From positions 114,846 to 178,845 of the forward strand of contig NZ_FTNT01000012.1 in NCBI RefSeq assembly GCF_900156495.1: 64,000 bases of DNA. Reading direction: 5' to 3'. The notes under the pieces were generated by a model. The model was not told where the DNA came from and did not search any database. It worked only from the letters and a program-made list of their open reading frames with translations. Below, in pieces: positions 1 to 10,503 of the stretch. Within the stretch, counting starts at the first letter, position 1; each line of letters opens with the position of its first letter. The position numbers and the translations under genes were made by a program. Source of the stretch: Williamsia sterculiae (GTDB taxonomy: Bacteria; Actinomycetota; Actinomycetes; Mycobacteriales; Mycobacteriaceae).

Positions 1-670
1 TGGTGCAGCGAGGGTCGACGGTGACACCGGCCACCCCGGCTTCCAGCAGCTGTCGCCGTAGTCCGGCGCGCAGGTCGAGGCCGGTGGTCCCGGTGGCCGT
101 GCGACAGGCACTGCCCGGCAGATGCTGCTCCACGTCCCGCTGCATCTCCGGCGGCACCTCGTACTTCGCGCCACCCGCGGCGGGGCCTAGGAACACCCCG
201 ATCCGGGACACCTCCGCACCCTGGGCGACCATCGCCTCGAGCACCCGCGGCACGATCCCGATCCGCGCGCCCACCCGGCCCGCGTGGGCGCCGGCGATCA
301 CCCCGGCCACGTCGTCGCTGAGCAACACGGGTACGCAGTCGGCACTCAACACCGCCAGGGCCAGATCGGGCACCGAGGTGACGAGTGCGTCGGTCGCGGG
401 GACCGGTTCCGAGACCGGCCCGTCGATCACGGCGACGGTCCGGCTGTGCACCTGCTCCATCCAGACCATGCGGTCGGCGGACACCCCGATCTCGGTGGCC
501 AGGCGCAGCCGATTGCGGCGCACGGCCGCCGGGTCGTCGCCGACGTGGTCGCCGAGGTTGAAGGAGTCGTACGGCGGCGCGGAGAACCCACCGGCCCGGG
601 TGGTGACCACCCGGCGCACCCGGGGTGCGGTCTCCCGCTCGTTCGGTGCGGGCTCGTCGGGTGCCGGCAT
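1..670 (-). CDS. YfiH/LACC1-family protein (Rv2149c-like), 3' end cut by window edge
   Basis: Reading the minus strand from an ATG at 670 gives an open frame of 223 codons that runs off the window without a stop. It carries family hallmarks: an early VTTRAGGFS segment, NLGDHVGDD, a MEQVHS segment, LSADCVPVLL with the metal-site Cys, and AGAHAGRVGA with the conserved His. The family (once called multicopper polyphenol oxidase or laccase domain) includes purine nucleoside phosphorylase/adenosine deaminase-type enzymes and proteins acting on peptidoglycan precursors. It usually has about 240-250 residues, so only some 20 are missing here. The start lies 11 bases after the ftsZ stop, so it is probably the last gene of the division operon seen here. 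The family is confident, the substrate is not. Confidence 0.88.
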   Translation of the reverse strand, partial: MPAPDEPAPNERETAPRVRRVVTTRAGGFSAPPYDSFNLGDHVGDDPAAVRRNRLRLATEIGVSADRMVWMEQVHSRTVAVIDGPVSEPVPATDALVTSVPDLALAVLSADCVPVLLSDDVAGVIAGAHAGRVGARIGIVPRVLEAMVAQGAEVSRIGVFLGPAAGGAKYEVPPEMQRDVEQHLPGSACRTATGTTGLDLRAGLRRQLLEAGVAGVTVDPRCT

Positions 671-681
671 GGTCCGCTCGG

Positions 682-1842
682 TCAGCGCTTCATGAACGGC
701 GGCACGTCGACATCGTCGTCGTCGAGCGTCACCGGATTACGACGGGGCGCGGCGGGCTGCCGATCGGCGAAGGGATCGCCGCTGGGCTTGTCACCGAACA
801 ACGGATCCGACGGTGCGGGCGCGGAGACCTCTCCCGACCGCCCGGCACCGACGGAGGTGCTGCCGGTGACCGTCTCGGCACGCTTCCGCGACGGCGTCCC
901 GCCCTCGAAACCCGCGGCGATCACGGTCACCCGCACCTCGTCGCCGAGGTTGTCGTCGATCACCGTGCCGAAGATGATGTTGGCGTCCTCGTGGGCCGCC
1001 TCCTGTACCTGTGTGGCTGCGTTGTGGATCTCGAACAGTCCGAGGTCGCTGCCACCGGCGATGGACATGAGCACACCCCTGGCGCCCTCCATCGACGCCT
1101 CGAGCAACGGCGAGTTGATGGCGGATTCAGCGGCCTTCTTGGCGCGGTCCTCGCCGCGGGCCGAACCGATGCCCATCAGCGCGCTGCCCGCGTCGCTCAT
1201 CACACCCTTGACGTCGGCGAAGTCGACGTTGATCAGACCAGGTGTGGTGATCAGGTCGGTGATGCCCTGCACACCGTTGAGCAGCACCTCGTCGGCGCTA
1301 CGGAACGCGTCCATCAGGCTGACGGCGGCGTCACCCAGCTGCAACAAGCGATCGTTGGGGATCACGATGAGGGTGTCGCAGGACTCGCGGAGCGCGGAGA
1401 TGCCCGCATCGGCCTGTCCGCCGCGTCGCTTGCCCTCGAAGGAGAATGGCCGGGTGACCACACCCACGGTCAGCGCACCCAGCTTGCGGGCGATGCCCGC
1501 GACCACCGGCGCACCTCCGGTTCCGGTGCCACCGCCCTCACCTGCGGTGACGAACACCATGTCGGCGCCCTTGAGCAGTTCCTCGATCTCGTCCTTGGCG
1601 TCCTCGGCGGCCCGCCGACCGACCTCGGGATCGGCGCCGGCGCCGAGTCCGCGGGTGGAATCGCGACCGACGTCGAGTTTGACGTCGGCGTCGGAGAGCA
1701 CCAGCGCCTGCGCATCGGTGTTGATCGCGATGAACTCGACGCCCTTGAGGCCCTGCTCGATCATGCGGTTGACGGCGTTGACTCCACCGCCGCCGATGCC
1801 GACGACTTTGATCACGGCCAGGTAGTTGTGCGGTGGCGTCAT
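682..1842 (-). CDS. ftsZ: Cell division GTPase FtsZ
   Basis: FtsZ is the tubulin-like GTPase that polymerises into the cytokinetic ring at midcell. The 386-residue product has the GTP-binding tubulin signature [10 protein letters not shown] near residues 101-110. An NVDFADVK segment further on fits the catalytic T7 loop. A variable acidic, Pro-rich linker follows, ending in the conserved C-terminal peptide [10 protein letters not shown] that binds membrane anchors such as SepF. The ATG at 1842 is chosen because a GAGGAAGG ribosome site lies just upstream and the N-terminus [15 protein letters not shown] matches the family. A longer in-frame ATG at 1926 would add 28 unrelated residues. A 233-base gap to ftsQ holds a likely dedicated promoter, as expected for a protein needed in large amounts. 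Confidence 0.98.
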   Translation of the reverse strand: MTPPHNYLAVIKVVGIGGGGVNAVNRMIEQGLKGVEFIAINTDAQALVLSDADVKLDVGRDSTRGLGAGADPEVGRRAAEDAKDEIEELLKGADMVFVTAGEGGGTGTGGAPVVAGIARKLGALTVGVVTRPFSFEGKRRGGQADAGISALRESCDTLIVIPNDRLLQLGDAAVSLMDAFRSADEVLLNGVQGITDLITTPGLINVDFADVKGVMSDAGSALMGIGSARGEDRAKKAAESAINSPLLEASMEGARGVLMSIAGGSDLGLFEIHNAATQVQEAAHEDANIIFGTVIDDNLGDEVRVTVIAAGFEGGTPSRKRAETVTGSTSVGAGRSGEVSAPAPSDPLFGDKPSGDPFADRQPAAPRRNPVTLDDDDVDVPPFMKR

Positions 1843-1938
1843 GCGCTCGCCTTCCTCGGATTCAGGTCGTGCAGTGTGTACGTGCTGTCTCGCCGGGTCC
1901 TCGCCGGAGCCAGCGAGTTCCCTCAACCAAAAACCCTC

Positions 1939-1969
1939 AACCTAAACCGTAGGGTTAGAGTTATGTCAA
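1939..1969 (-). promoter_or_regulatory. Candidate ftsZ promoter in an AT-rich island
   Basis: On the minus strand a perfect -35 hexamer TTGACA (1964-1969) is followed 19 bases later by TAGGTT (1939-1944), a TANNNT-type -10. The start of ftsZ is about 97 bases downstream. The stretch is AT-rich compared with its surroundings. A short inverted repeat AACCCT/AGGGTT (1932-1937 and 1951-1956) overlaps the -10 and could be an operator. The spacing is slightly long; TTAGGT one base away is an alternative -10. Confidence 0.55.
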
Positions 1970-2075
1970 GTAGTCGGTTGTCGAGAGGAAAGTTACGCAC
2001 CGAGCGGCCCACGCCCCGGGAGGCGCGACGGCGTGTCGCTCGATGGCGACGAAATGGACCGGTGGATCGGGTGTC

Positions 2076-2996
2076 TCAGCGGAATGCGGGGTTGTCCGGG
2101 CTGGACACGTCGTAGTGGTCGCCCGGCTGGCTCAGAATCATCCGCAGTGTCGTGGCTTTGTCCCCGCTCCGCTCGGCGTCACCCCATTCGACGGTGCGCT
2201 TGTCCTTGAGGACGAGGCCGATGTCGACGCGGGAACGGGCGTCGACCTCGGCGAGCTGACCACGGATGTCGGCGGGCAGACCGGTCACCACGGTCATCAC
2301 CGCGGTGGTGGCCTCGTCGCCCGGTCCGGGGTGATCGGTCACCAGCTTGGGCACGTCCGGGACCTTGACCCCCTGCGGGAGATCGCCCAGCGTGAACCCG
2401 AAACCGGTCTTGTCGTAGTAGGTACGGGCGCCTCCGTTCGCGGCCTGCGCGACGTAGGCGACGGGCACCCGCTCGGTCACCGTGACGTCGATGGTCGACG
2501 GGTACGAGCGGCTGACCCTTGCCGACGCGATCCGCGGGATACCCGCGATGCGCTGGGCGGCGCCCATGGTGTCGACCTGCAGCAACGGCACACCGGGCGG
2601 AATGGCGGCCCGGCCCAGGATCTCGTCGGAGGTCACCGCGGCGTTGCCGCTGACCGTCGTCGACCGGACCGACATCAGCGGTGTGAAGTAGGCGACCAGG
2701 ACCAATCCGACCACGGCCAGGATGGCCAGCACCGCGACGATCAGGGTGCGCGCACCGCGGATCCGGGCACGGGGCCGGCGCGGGGCGCGGGTTGCCACCC
2801 GCTCGGCCGACGCCTCCGCGTCGACGTCTCGCCCCGCCTCGTCCCGATCCTCGTGGTCGTCCCAGGAGTCGTGGTCGTCCCAGGAATCGTCCTCGTCCCA
2901 ACTGTTCCGGTCGTCGGCGACCGGGGCCTCGCGCTCGAGCACCGAGGTGCGGCGGGCGATGCGGTCGTCGCGGTACCGGCGATCACGATCAGACAT
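2076..2996 (-). CDS. ftsQ: Cell division protein FtsQ
   Basis: FtsQ is a bitopic membrane protein that links early and late divisome parts through FtsL/FtsB-type partners. The 306-residue product has a long charged cytoplasmic tail, one membrane segment at about residues 84-104, a POTRA-type region ([17 protein letters not shown]), and a beta domain with [20 protein letters not shown]. The ATG at 2996 overlaps the murC stop by 8 bases. The tail contains a near-tandem acidic repeat of the form DSWDDH (residues about 31-50), encoded by an 18-bp DNA repeat. The order murC-ftsQ-ftsZ is the standard actinobacterial one. Confidence 0.95.
   Translation of the reverse strand: MSDRDRRYRDDRIARRTSVLEREAPVADDRNSWDEDDSWDDHDSWDDHEDRDEAGRDVDAEASAERVATRAPRRPRARIRGARTLIVAVLAILAVVGLVLVAYFTPLMSVRSTTVSGNAAVTSDEILGRAAIPPGVPLLQVDTMGAAQRIAGIPRIASARVSRSYPSTIDVTVTERVPVAYVAQAANGGARTYYDKTGFGFTLGDLPQGVKVPDVPKLVTDHPGPGDEATTAVMTVVTGLPADIRGQLAEVDARSRVDIGLVLKDKRTVEWGDAERSGDKATTLRMILSQPGDHYDVSSPDNPAFR
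2853..2906 (-). repeat. 18-bp tandem repeat inside ftsQ
   Basis: Three 18-bp units (2853-2870, 2871-2888, 2889-2906) lie head to tail. The first two differ at one base and the third is more diverged. Read on the minus strand they encode the acidic DSWDDH-like repeat in the cytoplasmic tail of FtsQ. The unit length is a multiple of three, so changes in copy number would keep the frame. Confidence 0.8.
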
Positions 2997-4500
2997 GAGG
3001 GCCTCCAGATGTCGGGTCGTCGGGAACGTCGGTGGCCTGGCGCACACGCAGGGCCTCGACGATCTCCGGGCCCTGCATGGTGATGTCGCCCGCACCGACG
3101 GTGAGGATGAGGTCTCCCGGGCGAGCCAAGGCCGCGACCTGATCGGCGACCGCGGACAGGTCGGGCTGGTACAGCACCGGAACGGTCACCAGGTCGGCGA
3201 TGCTACGACCGCTGACCCCGGCGATCGGTTCCTCGCGAGCGCCGTACACGTCCAGCACCACCACCTGGTCGGCGAGGTCGAGAGCGGTGGCGAACTGGGC
3301 TGCGAAGGCCTCGGTCCGGGAGTACAGGTGCGGCTGGAAGACGGCGATGACCCGACCGCCCGTGGCGTCGACGATGTGCCGCGCCCCGGTGAGGGTCGCG
3401 CGCACCTCGGTCGGATGGTGGGCGTAGTCGTCGTACACCGCCACCCCCGCGACGTCGCCACGCAGCTGGAATCGTCGGTGCACGCCGGAGAACGACTCGA
3501 CCCCGGTGACGGTCTCGTCGAGGCCGCTGCCGGCACTGACCGCGCCGACGATGGCGCCGAGGGCGTTGAGGGCCATGTGTTCACCGGGCAGGGTGATCGC
3601 GAGGGTGCGCTGCCCGACGTCGGCGAAGGTGACGCGCAGCTGACCCCCGGCCGCATGTGGTTGCCATTCGTCGAGCCGGGCCACGTTGGTGACGGTCGGC
3701 ACCCGATCGGCCAGGGTGCCGCGGCCGTAACCGAGGACGGATCGCCCGTCACCGAAACGGGCGACGGTGCGCTGCGCCAGTGCGACCGCGCCGGGGTCGT
3801 CGAGACAGATCACCAGCACCCCACCGGGGGCTATGCGGTCGACGAAGTCGTCGAAGACCTGCACGTAGGCCTCGACGGTGCCGAAGAAGTCCAGGTGGTC
3901 GGCCTCGATGTTGGTCACCACCACCACGTCGGGGGTGTACTCCAGCAGCGAGCCGTCACTCTCGTCGGCCTCGGCGACGAAGATGCCGCCCGCGCCGTGA
4001 TGGGCGTTGGTGCCCGACTCGTTGAGCTCTCCCCCGACCGCGAAGGACGGGTCCAGACCCGCGTGCTGCAGGGCCACCACCGCCATCGAGGTGGTGGACG
4101 TCTTGCCGTGCGTACCTGCGATCAGCAGGGTGCGGTGTCCGGCCATCAACATCGCGAGCACCCGCGGTCGTAACAACACCGGGATGCCCCGTTCGGCGGC
4201 TGCGACGAGCTCGGGGTTGGTCTTGGGGATGGCGGCATGCGTGGTGACCACCACCGTCGGACCGCCGGGCAGCAGGTCCAGAGCGGCCGGGTCGTGACCG
4301 ATGCGTATGAGGGCTCCGCGGGCGCGCAGCGCGATCACCCCGCGGCTCTCCTTCGCATCGGATCCGGACACGTCGCCACCGCGGGACAGCAGGATTCGTG
4401 CCAGACCGGACATCCCGGCCCCGCCGATACCGACCATGTGCACCCGCTCGAGTTCGACGGGCAACCGCAGGTCGGAGTCCTCCAGTGTCCCCCGGTTCAT
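2989..4500 (-). CDS. murC: UDP-N-acetylmuramate--L-alanine ligase MurC
   Basis: MurC is the cytoplasmic ATP-dependent ligase that adds L-alanine to UDP-MurNAc, the first amino acid of the peptidoglycan stem. The 503-residue product shows the N-terminal UDP-binding loop [15 protein letters not shown], the ATP loop [11 protein letters not shown] (about residue 120), the central EADESDGS motif and the C-terminal FQPHLYSRT segment. Length is normal for the family. It overlaps murG by 4 bases and ftsQ by 8, so translation is coupled along the operon. Confidence 0.97.
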   Translation of the reverse strand: MNRGTLEDSDLRLPVELERVHMVGIGGAGMSGLARILLSRGGDVSGSDAKESRGVIALRARGALIRIGHDPAALDLLPGGPTVVVTTHAAIPKTNPELVAAAERGIPVLLRPRVLAMLMAGHRTLLIAGTHGKTSTTSMAVVALQHAGLDPSFAVGGELNESGTNAHHGAGGIFVAEADESDGSLLEYTPDVVVVTNIEADHLDFFGTVEAYVQVFDDFVDRIAPGGVLVICLDDPGAVALAQRTVARFGDGRSVLGYGRGTLADRVPTVTNVARLDEWQPHAAGGQLRVTFADVGQRTLAITLPGEHMALNALGAIVGAVSAGSGLDETVTGVESFSGVHRRFQLRGDVAGVAVYDDYAHHPTEVRATLTGARHIVDATGGRVIAVFQPHLYSRTEAFAAQFATALDLADQVVVLDVYGAREEPIAGVSGRSIADLVTVPVLYQPDLSAVADQVAALARPGDLILTVGAGDITMQGPEIVEALRVRQATDVPDDPTSGGPHV

Positions 4501-5669
4501 CGCGACCGACCCCGTGGCCTGCGCCCGTCGGGACGATGCCCCTCGGCGACCTCGATCGCGGCCCTGGCCACCGCGGTCGCGGCATCGCGGTGACCGAATG
4601 CCGCTGCGGCGGTACTCATCCGCTGCAGAGCAGAACGGTCGGCGAGCAGTGCGGGCACGTTCTCGGCGACCCAGTCGGTGGTCAGCTCGGCATCGTCGAT
4701 CAGCAGTCCACCCCCCGCCTCGACCACCGGACGTGCGTTCAGCCGTTGTTCACCGTTGCCGTGCGGTAAGGGTACGTACACCGCGGGCAGACCCGACGCC
4801 GAGACCTCCGCGACCGTCATCGCACCGGCCCGACAGATCACCAGATCGGCTGCGGCGTAAGCGAGATCCATCCGGTTGAGGTAACCGACGGCGACGTAGG
4901 GCGGAGCACCCGCGGGCGAGTCGGGTGACACCGTGTTCTTGGGGCCGTGTGCGTGCAACACGCCGATCCCCGCCGTTCCCAACGCTTCTGCGGCACCGGC
5001 GACGGACTCGTTCAGCGTTCGTGCGCCCTGCGAACCGCCGAACACCAGCAGGGTGGGTGCCTCGGCGGACAGTCCGAAGTAGTTGCGCGCCTGCGATCGT
5101 GTCGCGGCGCGGTCCAGAGCGGCCAGTGACCCGCGCACCGGGATACCGACCACGTCGACCGAACCCCGTGCCTCCAACCCCGATCCGGCCACCGCGGCGA
5201 GCACCCTGTCGGCGAAGCGGGCACCCACCTTGTTGGCGATCCCGGCGCTGGCGTTGGCCTCGTGGATGACCACCGGGATGCGACGGCCGCCCCGCAGATG
5301 CGCGCGAGCCGCCAGATAGGCGGGCAGCGACACGTACCCACCGAATCCGATGACGACGTCGGCCCGGACCTCACGCAGCACCGTGGCGGCCGAGCGGACC
5401 GACGACACCAACCGGGTCGGCACGGTGAACAGGTCGGTTCCGACCTTGCGCGGCAGCGGAACCGGCGGGATGAGCCGCAGGTCGTGGCCGCGGTCGGGCA
5501 CGATGGTGGTCTCCAACCCGCGGGCAGTACCCAGCGCGGTCACCCGGATCGTCGGGTCGATCCGGTGCAGGGCGTCGGCAACGGCCATCGCGGGTTCGAT
5601 GTGTCCGGCGGTGCCGCCACCGGCGACCACCACCGACAACGCTGCGCCGGTCTGGTTCTCGGCGGTCAT
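4497..5669 (-). CDS. murG: Lipid II synthase MurG (GT28 N-acetylglucosaminyltransferase)
   Basis: MurG transfers GlcNAc from UDP-GlcNAc to lipid I on the inner face of the membrane, forming lipid II. The 390-residue product has the first glycine-rich loop [16 protein letters not shown] near the N-terminus, FGGYVSLP, the [12 protein letters not shown] segment, a second glycine loop [12 protein letters not shown], and the donor-site stretch [10 protein letters not shown] with PLPHGNGEQ. It overlaps murC and ftsW by 4 bases each. This is the usual place between ftsW and murC. Confidence 0.97.
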   Translation of the reverse strand: MTAENQTGAALSVVVAGGGTAGHIEPAMAVADALHRIDPTIRVTALGTARGLETTIVPDRGHDLRLIPPVPLPRKVGTDLFTVPTRLVSSVRSAATVLREVRADVVIGFGGYVSLPAYLAARAHLRGGRRIPVVIHEANASAGIANKVGARFADRVLAAVAGSGLEARGSVDVVGIPVRGSLAALDRAATRSQARNYFGLSAEAPTLLVFGGSQGARTLNESVAGAAEALGTAGIGVLHAHGPKNTVSPDSPAGAPPYVAVGYLNRMDLAYAAADLVICRAGAMTVAEVSASGLPAVYVPLPHGNGEQRLNARPVVEAGGGLLIDDAELTTDWVAENVPALLADRSALQRMSTAAAAFGHRDAATAVARAAIEVAEGHRPDGRRPRGRSR

Positions 5670-7306
5670 CGACGCCGACCGCCACCGGTCGACATCGGCG
5701 GTTCGTGATACCGCTGCGGGCCGGCCCGACGCGCGCCGGGAGCGGGCGGGGTGTAGCGCGGTGGCGGCGGATAGGGTCCACCCGGCGCGACCCGACCGTG
5801 CAACGGTGCGGTCGACCGCGCGGGCCGCTGGCGGGTCTGTACTCGCTGGGGGGCGGCCTTCGCGGCCGATTTCGGGCGACGGGCCGCCTGACGGCCCGCG
5901 GCCGGACGGGGACGCGCATCACGAGATCTCCGACCCGACAGCCGCTCTCGCAGCTGGTCGACCCGCGACGGGGCGTAGGCCACCGGCTGCGGCAGCCGCA
6001 GAATCCTGCCCAGGCGTCCTTCGCCGTCGTTCGCCAGGGCCGCCACCGCATCCGGCTCGTGTCGTGCGGCGTTGGCCAGCAACCCCATCATCACCAGGAT
6101 GGTGAAGGTCGAGGTGCCGCCCGCGGAGAGCAGCGGCAACTGGATACCGGTGACCGGCAACAGCCCGATGACGTACCCGATGTTGATCACGGCCTGCGCG
6201 GTGACGAGCACCGTGATGGTCGCGGTCATCAAGCGCAGGAACGGGTCCACCGACCGCATCGCGATCCGCAGCCCGACGAAGGCCAGTACCGCGAACAGTG
6301 CGACGACCAGCAGACCGCCGATGAGACCGAGTTCCTCACCGATGATGGCGAAGATGAAGTCGTTGTGCGCGTTGGGCAGATAGTTCCATTTGGCGCGGCT
6401 CTGCCCCAGTCCCACACCCCAGATCTGCCCGTTGGCCAGTGCGTACCGGGCCTGTCGAGCCTGGTATCCCGCGCCCTGGGGGTCGTTGCTCTGCCCCAGG
6501 AAGCTCATCACGCGTTGTGAGCGGTAACCCTCGGCCATGGCCAGGACCGCGGCGAGCACGATGCCGGAGACGACGAACGCGACGAAGACCCGGATCGGCA
6601 GACCGGCGAACCACAGCAGCGCACCCACGATGATGGCGATGGTGATGGTGGTCGAGAGATTCGGCTCCAGGATGATCAGGGCGCAGATCACCACCGCGAC
6701 CGGCAGCAGCGGGACCAGCAGTTCGCGCATCGACGCGTTCTCCCGGCGGCGTGACGCGAGCAGATGCGCACCCCAGACACACAGGGCCACCTTGACCAGT
6801 TCGGAGGGCTGCACCGACAACCCGCCGACGGTGAACCACCGACGCGCACCCTGGGCCAGGGTGCCGATCCCCGGGATGAGGACCAGGGCCAGCATCAGCG
6901 TGGTGGCGATCATCGCGGGTGCCGCGGCTCGCCGGAAGAAGCGGATGGGCATCCGCAACGTGACGTAGAACAGCACGGTCCCGAGGATGGCGAACACCAC
7001 CTGGGTGGTGAACAGCCCGTAGGCCGAACCGCTCTTGGAGTATCCCTCGACCGACGACGCGGAGAGCACCATCACCAGACCGAACAGGGTGAGCAGGAAG
7101 GACAACGTGACGATCAGGTGGAACGACGCCAACGGTCGACTGAGAACCGCCGAGGCGACCGCCCGCGGCGACACGGTGCGCGCCACCCGGACACCGGTCT
7201 GCAGCGCCGATTCCGAGGACCGGACCTGACGGCGCGAGCGGACGGCGGTGGCACCGCGGGTCGGGGTGGTGTCGGGGGTCGCGTCGGTGTCGGACGCCGT
7301 GGTCAT
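5666..7306 (-). CDS. ftsW: Peptidoglycan glycosyltransferase FtsW (SEDS family)
   Basis: FtsW is the SEDS-family polymerase that, with its partner FtsI, makes septal glycan strands from lipid II. The 546-residue product has about ten hydrophobic segments and the signatures [29 protein letters not shown] and [11 protein letters not shown]. It has a cytoplasmic N-terminal extension and a long basic, Ala/Pro/Arg-rich C-terminal tail, which are common in actinobacteria. The ATG at 7306 overlaps the murD stop by 4 bases. The longer frame from 7447 lies inside murD and lacks family sequence. Confidence 0.96.
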   Translation of the reverse strand: MTTASDTDATPDTTPTRGATAVRSRRQVRSSESALQTGVRVARTVSPRAVASAVLSRPLASFHLIVTLSFLLTLFGLVMVLSASSVEGYSKSGSAYGLFTTQVVFAILGTVLFYVTLRMPIRFFRRAAAPAMIATTLMLALVLIPGIGTLAQGARRWFTVGGLSVQPSELVKVALCVWGAHLLASRRRENASMRELLVPLLPVAVVICALIILEPNLSTTITIAIIVGALLWFAGLPIRVFVAFVVSGIVLAAVLAMAEGYRSQRVMSFLGQSNDPQGAGYQARQARYALANGQIWGVGLGQSRAKWNYLPNAHNDFIFAIIGEELGLIGGLLVVALFAVLAFVGLRIAMRSVDPFLRLMTATITVLVTAQAVINIGYVIGLLPVTGIQLPLLSAGGTSTFTILVMMGLLANAARHEPDAVAALANDGEGRLGRILRLPQPVAYAPSRVDQLRERLSGRRSRDARPRPAAGRQAARRPKSAAKAAPQRVQTRQRPARSTAPLHGRVAPGGPYPPPPRYTPPAPGARRAGPQRYHEPPMSTGGGRRR

Positions 7307-8868
7307 CGAGCGTCCCCGCCGAGGCGGCGGGCGGCCGCGGCGAAGTCGTCGCCCCGCGTGCCGTACCCGGCGAACATGTCCAGTGAGGCCGCCGCCGGGG
7401 CCAGCAGGACCGGGGTCGCACCGGAGTCGGCCCGACTGAATCGCCACGCGATCCGCACCGCGCGGTCCATCACCGATGCAGCGGTGTCCCGCCGATCGCC
7501 CTGTCCGAATACACCGTCGTCCGGCAGATCGTGTGCGGACAGATCAATGCTCGGCACGTCCCCAACTCGACTCGTGGCCTCCACCCGGCCATCGTCCCTT
7601 GTGAATACTGTGACGGTTGGGACATCTGGGGCGTGTCGCTCGATCGCCTCGACGATCAGCTCGCGGTCCACCCCCAGCAGCACCACGGCGGCCAGTCGGT
7701 CGCGCACCGCGGCGATCAGGTCGTCGACCGAGGCGCCCTTGAGCTGACCGCCCGCGACCAGGACCACCCGTGGGTGCGCCAGGATCGACGCGGCGGCCGC
7801 ATGGGGGTTGGTTGCCTTGGAGTCGTCGAGGAAATGCACACCGTCGATCTCGGCGACCGACTGCCCACGATGCGCCCCCGGGCTGAACCCGGCCAGGCCG
7901 TCGCGCACCGCCTCCGGTGTGATCCCGACCGCGAGGGTGAGCGCGGCGGCGGCGAGAGCGTCGAGGCGTCCGGGCGGACCCGGCGGACGGACTTCGTCGG
8001 CATCGATCAGCGGTCGAGGTTCCGGTCCGAACGCGGCGTCGACCAGTGTGCCGTCCACGACGCCGAGTTGACCGGCGATGGGCGCGTCGAGGGTGATGCC
8101 GACCGACCGCCCCGCGACCCGCGGGGCCAGCGATGCCGCCCCCGGATCGTCGATCCCGATCACCGACACCGGCCCGCGCAGCGCCCCGCTCTTGGCCGCG
8201 GCGTAGGCGGCGAAGGAACCGTGCCAGTCGAGATGATCCTCGGCGACGTTGAGCACCACGCCCGCCGCAGGCACCACCGACGGCGCCCAGTGCAGTTGGA
8301 AGGACGACATCTCCACGGCCAGCACATCCACCCGAGGATCGAGTTGCAGGGCGTCGAGCACCGGCAGGCCGATGTTGCCGCAGGCGACCGCGGACGCGCC
8401 CGACACGTCCAGGATGGCAGCCGTCATCGAGGTGGTGGTGGTCTTGCCGTTCGTGCCGGTGATCACCAGCCAGCTCCGCGGCGGACCGAAGACACCCGCG
8501 GCGTCGAGCCGCCAGGCCAACTCCACCTCACCCCACACCGGGATCCCGGCCGCGGCGGCGGCGGCCAACACCGGGTTGTCGGGGCGGAACCCGGGTGAGG
8601 CGACCAGCAGATCCAGTGTCTCGATCCAACCGGGATTCTCGGTCAGCCGGGAGGCGGAGACCACCTCCACACCGAGTTCGTGGCCGATCCCCGACCGGGC
8701 CACGGCGGGGTCGAGCAACGCCAACCGGTCGTCGAGGACGGTGACCTCGGCGCCGATGCCGTGCAGGTAGCGAGCCGCCGACGCCCCCGCGGTCCCGCCG
8801 CCCGCCACCAGGACGCGCGATCCGGGCAATCCCCGACCGATCGGTGCGACGGGATCGACACCCGTCAT
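7303..8868 (-). CDS. murD: UDP-N-acetylmuramoylalanine--D-glutamate ligase MurD
   Basis: MurD adds D-glutamate to UDP-MurNAc-L-Ala. The 521-residue product shows the UDP-binding N-terminus [20 protein letters not shown], the ATP loop VITGTNGKTTTTSM, the segment LNVAEDHLDWHGS and the C-terminal LDDSKATNPHAA. The ATG at 8868 leaves one base after the mraY stop. The alternative upstream start at 8925 would add residues read from inside mraY. It is somewhat longer than E. coli MurD, as is usual in this order. Confidence 0.97.
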   Translation of the reverse strand: MTGVDPVAPIGRGLPGSRVLVAGGGTAGASAARYLHGIGAEVTVLDDRLALLDPAVARSGIGHELGVEVVSASRLTENPGWIETLDLLVASPGFRPDNPVLAAAAAAGIPVWGEVELAWRLDAAGVFGPPRSWLVITGTNGKTTTTSMTAAILDVSGASAVACGNIGLPVLDALQLDPRVDVLAVEMSSFQLHWAPSVVPAAGVVLNVAEDHLDWHGSFAAYAAAKSGALRGPVSVIGIDDPGAASLAPRVAGRSVGITLDAPIAGQLGVVDGTLVDAAFGPEPRPLIDADEVRPPGPPGRLDALAAAALTLAVGITPEAVRDGLAGFSPGAHRGQSVAEIDGVHFLDDSKATNPHAAAASILAHPRVVLVAGGQLKGASVDDLIAAVRDRLAAVVLLGVDRELIVEAIERHAPDVPTVTVFTRDDGRVEATSRVGDVPSIDLSAHDLPDDGVFGQGDRRDTAASVMDRAVRIAWRFSRADSGATPVLLAPAAASLDMFAGYGTRGDDFAAAARRLGGDAR

Positions 8869-8869
8869 C

Positions 8870-9967
8870 TCACGCCCCGCCGCTGGCCAGGAATTCGCTG
8901 TAGAACAGCGACAACCCGAGCGCACACGCGATCGCGGTCAGCAACCAGAACCGGATGATCACCGTCGTCTCGGCCCAACCACCCAATTCGAAGTGGTGAT
9001 GGAACGGGGCCATCCGGAACATCCGTCTGCCGGTGGTACGGAAGAAGGCGATCTGGATGACCACCGAGACGATCTCGGCCACGAACAGCGCGCCGATGAC
9101 CACGGCCAGCAACTCTGTGCGGGTGGTGATGGACAGCCCGGCCAGCAGCCCGCCGAGGGCCAGTGAGCCGGTGTCACCCATGAAGATCTTGGCGGGTGCG
9201 GCGTTCCACCAGAGAAAGCCCAGGCAGGCTCCGCCACCGGCGACCGCGATGAGGGCCAGGTCCAGTGGGTCGCGCACGTGGTAGCAACCGGGGCTGATCT
9301 CGCCGACACCCTTGGGGCCGCCGACGCAGGCGTTGCGATATTGCCAGAAGGTGACCAACACGTAGGAACCCAGCACCATCGCCATCGACCCCGCGGCCAG
9401 ACCGTCGAGTCCGTCGGTGAAGTTCACCGCGTTGGACCAGGCGGACACGATCAGCCAGCAGAACACCACGAACGCGATGGAACCCATGCCGATCGCGGTG
9501 ATGTCGCGGACGTAGGACAGGGTGGCCGACGCCGGTGCGTCACCGGACTGGTTGCGGAACTGCAGGGCCAGCACCCCGAACAACAGCGCGGCGATCAGCT
9601 GACCCACCGACTTGGCGGTCTTGTTCAACCCCAGGTTGCGGTGTTTGCGGATCTTGATGAAGTCGTCGAGGAATCCGACCCCGGCGAGCACCGTGGACAG
9701 ACCCAGCACCAGCAGTCCGGAGGCGCTCGGCCCGGGCCCGCCGGTGACCACACCGATGAGCTGGGCCACCCAGTAGCCGACCCAGAGCGCGGTGATGATG
9801 GCGACGCCGCCCATCGACGGGGTGCCGCGTTTGGTCTGATGACTCTGCGGGCCCTCGACACGGATCTCCTGACCGAAGCCCTGCCGCGAGAACACCTTGA
9901 TCAGCACCGGGGTGAGCAGTATCGCCACCGCCAGTGCCACCACACCCGCTACCAGGATCTGCCGCAC
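8870..9967 (-). CDS. mraY: Phospho-N-acetylmuramoyl-pentapeptide transferase MraY (MurX)
   Basis: MraY transfers phospho-MurNAc-pentapeptide to undecaprenyl (decaprenyl) phosphate in the membrane, making lipid I. The 365-residue polytopic protein has [22 protein letters not shown], the [10 protein letters not shown] metal-binding stretch, [12 protein letters not shown], and the C-terminal HHHFELGGW motif, all typical. Translation starts at a GTG at 9967 whose first base is the last base of the stop codon of the preceding short murF-like gene. Its normal upstream neighbour would be a full-length murF. Confidence 0.97.
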   Translation of the reverse strand: MRQILVAGVVALAVAILLTPVLIKVFSRQGFGQEIRVEGPQSHQTKRGTPSMGGVAIITALWVGYWVAQLIGVVTGGPGPSASGLLVLGLSTVLAGVGFLDDFIKIRKHRNLGLNKTAKSVGQLIAALLFGVLALQFRNQSGDAPASATLSYVRDITAIGMGSIAFVVFCWLIVSAWSNAVNFTDGLDGLAAGSMAMVLGSYVLVTFWQYRNACVGGPKGVGEISPGCYHVRDPLDLALIAVAGGGACLGFLWWNAAPAKIFMGDTGSLALGGLLAGLSITTRTELLAVVIGALFVAEIVSVVIQIAFFRTTGRRMFRMAPFHHHFELGGWAETTVIIRFWLLTAIACALGLSLFYSEFLASGGA

Positions 9968-10503
9968 TACCCGTCCTCATCTCGATGTCCACCCCGATAC
10001 GCCGTACCCCGCCCCGACGTGGGCCGGGCGTCCGACGTCCCCGGGACATCCAACAGGCTGCGCAGTCGCTGCCACAACTCGGCCGCGCCGCCCGCGACGT
10101 GGACTGTGTCACCCTCCTGCAGTTGCCCGGCGATCAGCGTCAGTGCGGCATCCGCGTCGGGGACCGACGCGGCCTCGTCGCCCCACGAACCCTCCATCAC
10201 CGCACCCTGATGCAGGGCCCGCATCGCACGCGTCTCACCCACCGCGACGACCTTGTCCACCGCGAGGCGCACCGCGAGCCTGCCCACCCCGTCGAAGGCG
10301 ACCGCCCGATCGTTCTCCGCCTGGCGTCCCTGCGGATCGGCACCGAGGTCGTCGGACGTCGCGGCCGCGTCGCCGACGACGAGCCAGATGCGCCGGCGCC
10401 CCTCGGCACGAGCGGCGCGGACGACCTCCTGCACCTGCCGACGCACCTCGGCGGCGTCGACCGGGCCGTCGCCACCGGTGAGGGTGACGTCCGACGGCGT
10501 CAC
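9967..10503 (-). CDS. MurF-like protein reduced to the C-terminal domain (truncated murF)
   Basis: This gene sits exactly where murF belongs (between murE and mraY) but encodes only 178 residues against about 500 for MurF. The part from about residue 64 on ([51 protein letters not shown]) resembles the C-terminal ligand-binding domain of MurF. The N-terminal UDP-substrate domain and the central ATPase domain with its GTNGKTT loop are absent. The usual C-terminal basic stretch (VLVKxSxAxGL type) is replaced by [11 protein letters not shown]. The frame is intact and the gene is tightly coupled: its ATG overlaps the murE stop by 4 bases and its stop overlaps the mraY start by 1. It cannot be an active ligase alone. 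An intact murF must be elsewhere, or a partner supplies the rest. The homology is fairly sure, the function unknown. Confidence 0.8.
   Translation of the reverse strand: MTPSDVTLTGGDGPVDAAEVRRQVQEVVRAARAEGRRRIWLVVGDAAATSDDLGADPQGRQAENDRAVAFDGVGRLAVRLAVDKVVAVGETRAMRALHQGAVMEGSWGDEAASVPDADAALTLIAGQLQEGDTVHVAGGAAELWQRLRSLLDVPGTSDARPTSGRGTAYRGGHRDEDG

Noticed and set aside
284..1825. Long plus-strand frame opposite yfiH and ftsZ
   Set aside because: It is antisense to two well-supported genes, and its Ser/Pro/Arg-rich product has no recognisable domain; a mirror frame caused by GC-rich third positions.
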